From: Arthrobotrys musiformis
Lineage: Eukaryota > Ascomycota > Orbiliomycetes > Orbiliales > Orbiliaceae
Reading direction: 5' to 3'
DNA: 64,000 nt
Assembly (NCBI GenBank): GCA_036971715.1
Contig: JAVHJL010000005.1
Coordinates: 2,356,001 to 2,420,000 of the forward strand
The notes under the pieces are model-generated. The model saw only the letters and a program-made list of their open reading frames with translations, did no database searches and had not been told where the DNA came from. Made by a program: the position numbers and the translations under genes. This document shows positions 58,393-64,000 of the stretch, piece after piece. Positions within the stretch are counted from its first letter, which is position 1, and the number at the start of each line of letters is the position of its first letter.

Positions 58393-59656
58393 GTGTTGGA
58401 TGCTAAGCTAAGTGACGAGTTCGGTCTAGAATGGGCAGATAGGAGCTTGGCGCATGGATTGAGAGGGTATTGGTATTATTATATCGATGGTGGCCTCAAA
58501 ACAAGCTCAAGCAGCGCAGCTACCGATGTCACAGCGGAACGTGTCAGAATCTACCTAATATTAATATCAGCGAGGGGAGGGGAGAACTACCTCTGAGAAG
58601 AATGCCTCCCGGTTAAAACGGAGTTTGACGTGGACAGGTTGGTAGGTCGATGCTTTGGGGGCGAATCCTAGCAGCTGGCAGGCAAGCTGCAGAACCACGA
58701 ACACGAGCGACGGTATGATGCGATCCTTATAACAAGTAAACAGACACCTACCACAATATGGTATGGCAATAGTATCGCCAACGATGGTATATCGTATTTG
58801 TGCGATGCGATATATACCTATGTAAACTGGAGGGGGTTAGTTGGTATTAGTGTCAGTTTGGTAGTGTGAGCAGGCTGCGCTACCTGGAAAATAGGAGATC
58901 GAGGTCAGCTGCCAGCCGCGCACAGGAAATGAGACGCACAATACAAACCGCGCTGCCTGTTATATTCTATCGAACTGTGCCTGCACCGCACCGCAGCCCC
59001 GTCGAAGAATATTAATATCGAAAAGAGCAGATAGCTACAGCTACGGGTTGGAGGATAGGTATACGGAAAGGGGCATATATGTCCTATATTAATTTAAATT
59101 TAAAACAGTTATAAGATACTGATAATTATAAGATGGACTGGAATGGAGCACCCCCACCCGCAGTAACGTTGGATATGATATCGGTCCCTGGCTTTGTTTG
59201 ACAACCGCCTGATTATGCCGTCATCGCGCTTCCATTTTCCCTCATTCTCGAGGAGCTTTATGCCCGGGTGGGTCCCGAGGTGCCCAAAAGAGCATTCATA
59301 AATTTAAATCCGTTGTGCATGTCGGGATGTCCGTCTGTGTGTATGTGCGTACCCGATCGGTACTTCGGGCGCGGGGGCCTTAGCTTCCCGTCCTTTATAA
59401 ATAACCTTGTACGCGCGATATTATATTATATCGCCGTTGTACATGTATCTACATGTATATGCTCAAGTGGCCTGCGTTGGATACGATACTATATACTATA
59501 TTATATTACACTATCCCTTCATTTTATCTAGCCAGCCTCGAGACTACCAGATATCCAGCTACTATATAGTATATACCAATGGCTAGCTAGATATATACCC
59601 GATTAACGGTATATACATAGCTCCGATCCGCTGGCTGGTTATTGTATACACAGATA

Positions 59657-59678
59657 GGTACCTACCTAGGTAAGTACC
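59657..59678. repeat. Imperfect 22-bp palindrome centred on CCTAGG
   Basis: The sequence GGTAC-C-TACCTAGGTA-A-GTACC is a palindrome apart from one mismatched pair. Related CCTAGGT cores recur in other intergenic parts of the window, near 4188, 17860, 34726 and 60236. Confidence 0.85.
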
Positions 59679-60267
59679 CAAGTAGTTAGCCGAGCTAGGT
59701 ATTGCTTACAATCGTAGATAGTACTATAGTCTTGGGCCTCTCTACGGAATGCACCTTGTACTTGTGCAGCCAGTCCAGAATTGCATTATATACACATTGT
59801 AGCATCACGCAGTCCACCACAAGTACTAGTACCATCTCAATACCCTATACTCACATATTATAATATTGCATATCACGGAAATACAAGGAGGCTTGTCTAA
59901 TATAATACCGATACCTAAGCGTCAAGAATGGCTGCTTAAGTACGTATACCTAGTATACTAGTACCTTAGCTATAGTTGCTATACTGCTTGAGTATAGGCA
60001 TTCTCGCTCAACCGACTTCAAGACTACTAACTCAAAAATATCCACTGTAGGAGTATCCTACACAGCCGCGATTAAATTGATTCATCAGATAGGTAAATAA
60101 TAATATTAATATAAGATCTTGGTACATGCTAATCAAACTGCAACCGTCCCCTCATTAAACACTATCAATCATAAATATTAACCCCCCATGATAAAAGCTA
60201 AAGAGATCGAGACACGATCCAAGATCCATAATATACCTAGGTAATTATATATAACCATCGATCATTT

Positions 60268-61365
60268 CTACCTCTCCACCGGCCTCGAATCCAACTCCCA
60301 CATCTGCGCCTGCACCGGCGCCTCCTGCCCCGAACTCGCCAACTCAGTCACCGCCTGCACCGGCGCCGGCGCCCCCGCAATCTCAACCGGCACCGCAGCA
60401 GCAGCAATAGCAGCCGGCTTATTATCACTATAAGCCTCCACCACACCCGGAGGCGGCGGATTAACCAGCGGAATATCCCCCGAAGTCCCAAACTCCATCT
60501 TCCTCTTCCTACTCCTATTCTTCAAAAACCATATCAGCGCCCCCAGCAGGACCAACGCCACCACCCCAGCTCCAGCCCCAATCCCCGCCTTCGCACCAGT
60601 AGATAACCCCCCTCCCCCTCCCCCTCCTCCCCCACTTCCTCCAATAGCAGTACCAGTAATACCAGCAGTCCCAGTCTCAGTCTCAGTAGCACTGGTAGAA
60701 GTAAGCGGCCTATCCCCTTCCTTCCAAACCAACTGAAACAACGGCGCAAAGAACGTCTGCGTCGACACCGTAACTATAGTCGTCTTCCCATTCAACGTAT
60801 TCGTATAAAGCCCAGGAATAGAAACCAACGTCGGTTCCCTCAGGTAATCTTTACAATTCACCGCATCGAACGTCGACGTTGTCGCCGTGTACACACACGT
60901 CTGTTCCACATTCGTCCGCGCGCAGAAATACCCACTACAAATCCCCATTAGTCCCTAACCACCACATATAAATATATAAATAAATAGGAATAAATACTCA
61001 GGACAACACCCAATAACCGTCTCCTCCTCCTTCGCCGCAAACTGAAACTGAAAATTCCCACTCCCGCCGTAGGTAGTAGTGCAAGCAACCGTATGTCGAT
61101 CGGGACACACAAATCCAGGCGAGTAAACCCCCCACCCGTTCAACGGCCCGGGCTCGGTAAGCGTCGACGCCCCCGACGTCCACGGGGGCCAGCAGAACGA
61201 CTGATCCACCGCTTTGCCAGGAAGGCACGTCTGCGCCTGCCATGCATAGCAATTCCCGCCTTCGGGACAGTACACCACCGGTACCGAGCAACTCGTCCCC
61301 GGCGTGAACGTCGTCGTCAACGGTCCGAGGTTGTTTCGGCTTGGTGTTGCGGTTGTTTCAGCCAT
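60268..61365 (-). CDS. Single-pass membrane protein with cysteine-rich ectodomain
   Basis: Exons 60998-61365 and 60268-60934 (63-bp phase-2 intron) encode 344 residues. The N-terminal 160 residues are cysteine-rich (SCSVPVVYCPEGGNCYAWQA, then GCCP-DGYFC across the splice), followed by a Thr/Ser/Gly-rich stalk with a run of nine glycines, one membrane helix (about 236-256, GVVALVLLGALIWFL), a basic stop-transfer NRSRKRK and a Pro/Ala-rich cytoplasmic tail. This is the common ascomycete layout of a surface protein with LGPLTTTFTPGTSC near its start. No classical signal peptide begins at this ATG, which is also usual for this group, so the helix may act as a reverse anchor. Function unknown; a wall-sensing or surface role is inferred from the layout only. 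Confidence 0.75.
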
Positions 61366-62896
61366 GGCGCCTTTAATATTTAGTTTTTATATCACTGCTC
61401 TCGCAGATTGTCTCGTAATCGCAGACGGTCGACGGATATTCAAAAGAAAAAAAAAAAGAGCCACAACCTCCAAAAACCAAAAAACCAAAGACTAAAAAAA
61501 TCCAAAAAGCCGATACAAAAAAGCGGGGACAGCAAGACCATTTTAAATCCCCCTTCCATCGCAGCAAAAATTGCCTAAGAAAACCCTCAAGCCCTTAGAG
61601 CTCACGCTCCCGATTCTTGGCCTGCGGTGACAAGCCCCCCCAGCACCTATCTATTCTCGCAAAAGTGAGGATCAAAGTGAGTTGTACGCCCAAAAACCCA
61701 ACAAACCTGCACCCTCGCGGCACAGTTTTTTCAGCCTCGTCTGAACCTATAATTAAGCAAACACAAGAAAAAGAGGGGGGCAGCTTAGCTTAGGCCTTGC
61801 TCGTGCATCTCCGCATGCACCTGTCATTGGATCATTGGATCTTGGCTCTCCCCTCTCTGCATACCCGATTAGCATCAGCGGGATAAACATCGAATTGCCA
61901 ATGTTCAAAAGTTTGAGTAGGAAGCTAGTATAATAGAAGAATAGTTCGTACACGAACGATAACATCAATAGCAAAGGCGCGCTTGCCGATAAGACCAATG
62001 CGTCAAAAAAGGGACCTAACTTGGTGTGTGCGTATTCAAATTCCTCTGTGGCCTAAGTAATGGAAAAAGTATAAAAAACATGTTTACAATATCAAATATA
62101 ATGGAACCAATCCTTATCGGGTCACAAAACACACAATCGTCAATGATCATGCATGATCAAAGGAGAAGGGCTTAATAATAGAACAATCTGAGAAAAACAG
62201 AGAGCTTGATAGGTTCGGAGAAGAAGGAGCAAAAAGAAAAAAAAGAAAGCCTTCAAGATAAAATATAATATATGTTTTTGGGAATAAAGCCCCCCCGGAC
62301 CGCTTTTTTCAAATATCGGGGCCTCGGGGGTGTGTTCGTTCAGGAACGGGAAAAACTTTTAAAAGAGAGGTCATAAAACAGGTGCCACTATCACCACACA
62401 CCCCCAGAATAAAAGTTACAAGAAACGAAAAGGGACCAAGCGGAAGAAGGAAGAAGGAAGAAGCTATGGACATGGAAGATAGACTATGACAATGCACGGA
62501 GAAAAATCAGCATGTCAGAAAATGTAAAGGGTCGCTTTAAAAACGAGTACATTAGAGCAATAACGGACGGGAAGAAACGACATAAAAACGTGGCCCCATA
62601 AAATGCATGAACCGTTTACACCGATGAAGCCCATGAGAAGGTGAAGAAAATATGAAATAAAGTAAAGAGAAGTCATAAAAGCGGCTGTAGAGGTGTCGGG
62701 GGAAGGTGGATAATTGCAGTTTGGGAGCGGACTGCAATTGATGAGAGAGGGGGCGAAACTTTTCAATAAAGCAATTAAAAATTTCAAAGCGGACAAAAAA
62801 AATTGCGCCCTTATTTTCGTCTTCGGGACGAGGTTGAGGTGTTATAGAGAAGAAAGTCGCGGGCCGTTACTTAGCGCGGGTCTGTCTGTCGAGCCT
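61366..62896. other. Intergenic region
   Basis: Holds the promoter of the 344-aa gene and the long 3' flank of the NTF2/RRM gene. A- and purine-rich patches (62210-62260, 62420-62480) are present. No gene is supported. Confidence 0.5.
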
Positions 62897-64000
62897 CTAG
62901 TTCGCAGACGCCGCAGCACCGCCTCTGCCGCCACGAGCGTATTGTCCTCCTCCGCGGACATTGCCGCCTTGGCCACGTCCACCACCAATGCTGTTGCGGT
63001 TATCGCTGAATCGGTCTCGATCGCCTGGGCCGCGCTGGCTACCTCCTCGGCTGCCTTGACGCTCTCCGCCACGGAGGTTAGAGCCACCGCCACGTGAGCC
63101 TCCGTAGTTAGCAGGTCTTGGTCGACGCTCTTCGACGTAGATTACCTGACCATTGATACGGTGTGGGTTCTCCCTGGCAGCCGCAGCAAGGGCTGCTCCG
63201 TCGCCAAATTCAACAAAGGCACATTTCTATTCGCACATATTAGTTATCATTCAAAAAAATGGGGCTCCGTAAAATATCAGAACATCATACCCTCTCAAGA
63301 ACAATCTCGACATTGTTGACGGTTCCAAACTTTTCAAGAGCCGCCTTGAGCTCTCTTTGTGTGACTTTCTCAGACACACCCTTGACATAGGCGGATCCGG
63401 CATTTTGTGGGGGACCAGAAATCGAAACCGGACGGCTCTGTCGTCGGGACTCGGTGGTCTGCCAGCCACTGTTAGCCTGGGAAGATGGACCGGGGGTTGT
63501 AGCTGGAGCAGATGGTGCTGGGGCGGGAGCGTTGGTAGTGGTGTTGGCAGCTGGAGTGGTAGTGGCAGTTGCAACTGGGGCGACTGGCTGGGTAGCGACT
63601 GGGGCAGTTGGGGCAGCAGGTGCGGTTTTGGGAGCCAAGAGGGCGGCCCAGCTGGCTGGCTTGACTGGCTTTGGTGGCTCCTGTGGGACTGGTGGGGGAG
63701 CCTGGGGGGTCTCCTTGACTGGCTCGGTCACAGTGGCTGGGACTTCGGGAGTTGGCTCTGGCTCGGTGGTCTCAGGTTGGGGAGTAGGGATGACTGGGAC
63801 GGCAGGAACAACTGGGACAGCTGGCGTGACTGGGACGACAGCTGCCGGTTCTTCAACCTTCTCCGGTTCTGGCTCGACAGGAGCCTCCTCGACCTTCTCG
63901 ACCTCTTCCTTGACCTCTTCCTTGACCTCTTCCTTCTCTGGAACTGGAGCCGGAACTGGCTCGGGTTCCTCAGGTCCTTCCTTCGCCTCAACTTCGGGCT
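62897..64000 (-). CDS. NTF2/RRM protein (G3BP/Bre5-like), C-terminal part
   Basis: Two visible exons, 63291 to beyond 64000 and 62897-63226 (64-bp phase-0 intron), code the C-terminal ~346 residues. First comes a long Glu/Pro/Val/Lys low-complexity region, then PVKPASWAALLAPKTAP, the WAA-type motif of G3BP-like proteins, an Ala/Pro/Thr linker and an RRM: RNP2 is SAYVKGVSE and RNP1 is KCAFVEFGDG, with the intron just before RNP1. The tail is an RGG-rich RNA-binding region ending in ASAN before TAG. The N-terminal NTF2-like domain expected in this family is outside the window, so it is not seen. Such proteins act in stress granules and, as yeast Bre5, as a cofactor of the deubiquitinase Ubp3. 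The 5' end is missing. Confidence 0.85.

Larger units (their letters stand above)
58149..60267. other. AT-rich gene-poor interval with short repeats
   Basis: No gene is supported. The stretch contains a GATGGATA tandem repeat, a near-perfect 22-bp palindrome at 59657-59678, many TATATA and CTAG-type palindromes between 59400 and 60250, and TTAATTTAAATTTAAA at 59089-59104. The promoter of the septin-like gene must lie in the first part. Confidence 0.5.

Overview
The window is nuclear DNA of a filamentous ascomycete (Pezizomycotina; class not determined). Genes carry short introns of roughly 50-110 bp with GTATGT/GTAAGT donors, CTAAC-like branch sites and TAG/CAG acceptors, and leaders are pyrimidine-rich. 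The gene set also fits: a Pob3 without an HMG box, an Nnf1 kinetochore protein, a fungal-type class II sirtuin and a fungal GT2 polysaccharide synthase. I support 18 protein-coding genes, two of them cut by the window ends, and one intron-containing tRNA. Spliced models were built by hand and each was checked for reading-frame phase.

Left part (1-16.4 kb). A partial fungal transcription-factor-like gene runs off the left edge. After a stretch with only decayed coding traces comes a 12-exon gene joining a MACPF-like region to three H-type lectin repeats. It contains a 7-nt microexon and a perfect 23-bp inverted repeat inside an intron. Next are cytosolic Hsp90, Nnf1 (MIND kinetochore complex, convergent with hsp90) and Pob3 (FACT histone chaperone, divergent from nnf1).

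Middle part (16.4-48.2 kb). A 9.4-kb interval without a convincing gene precedes a PH-domain protein. A Trm61-type tRNA m1A methyltransferase and the cohesin ATPase Smc1 share a divergent promoter. Then come a small cysteine-rich protein, a candidate solo LTR, a membrane-anchored GH5 glycosidase, a multi-pass GT2 polysaccharide synthase, a 4.3-kb gene-poor stretch and a Pho13-type HAD phosphatase.

Right part (48.6-64 kb). This holds tRNA-Ala(CGC) with a 46-nt intron, an F-box protein divergent from a sirtuin, a 506-aa protein with a YIPPHLR motif, a septin-type GTPase with a C-terminal membrane anchor, an AT-rich gene-poor stretch with palindromic microrepeats, a single-pass surface-type protein, and the C-terminal part of an NTF2/RRM (G3BP/Bre5-like) protein cut by the right edge.

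Most genes are housekeeping (chaperone, chromatin, chromosome segregation, tRNA modification, metabolite repair). The less ordinary content is the MACPF-like/H-lectin gene, the membrane-tethered septin-like GTPase and the pair of wall- or polysaccharide-related enzymes (GH5 and GT2).
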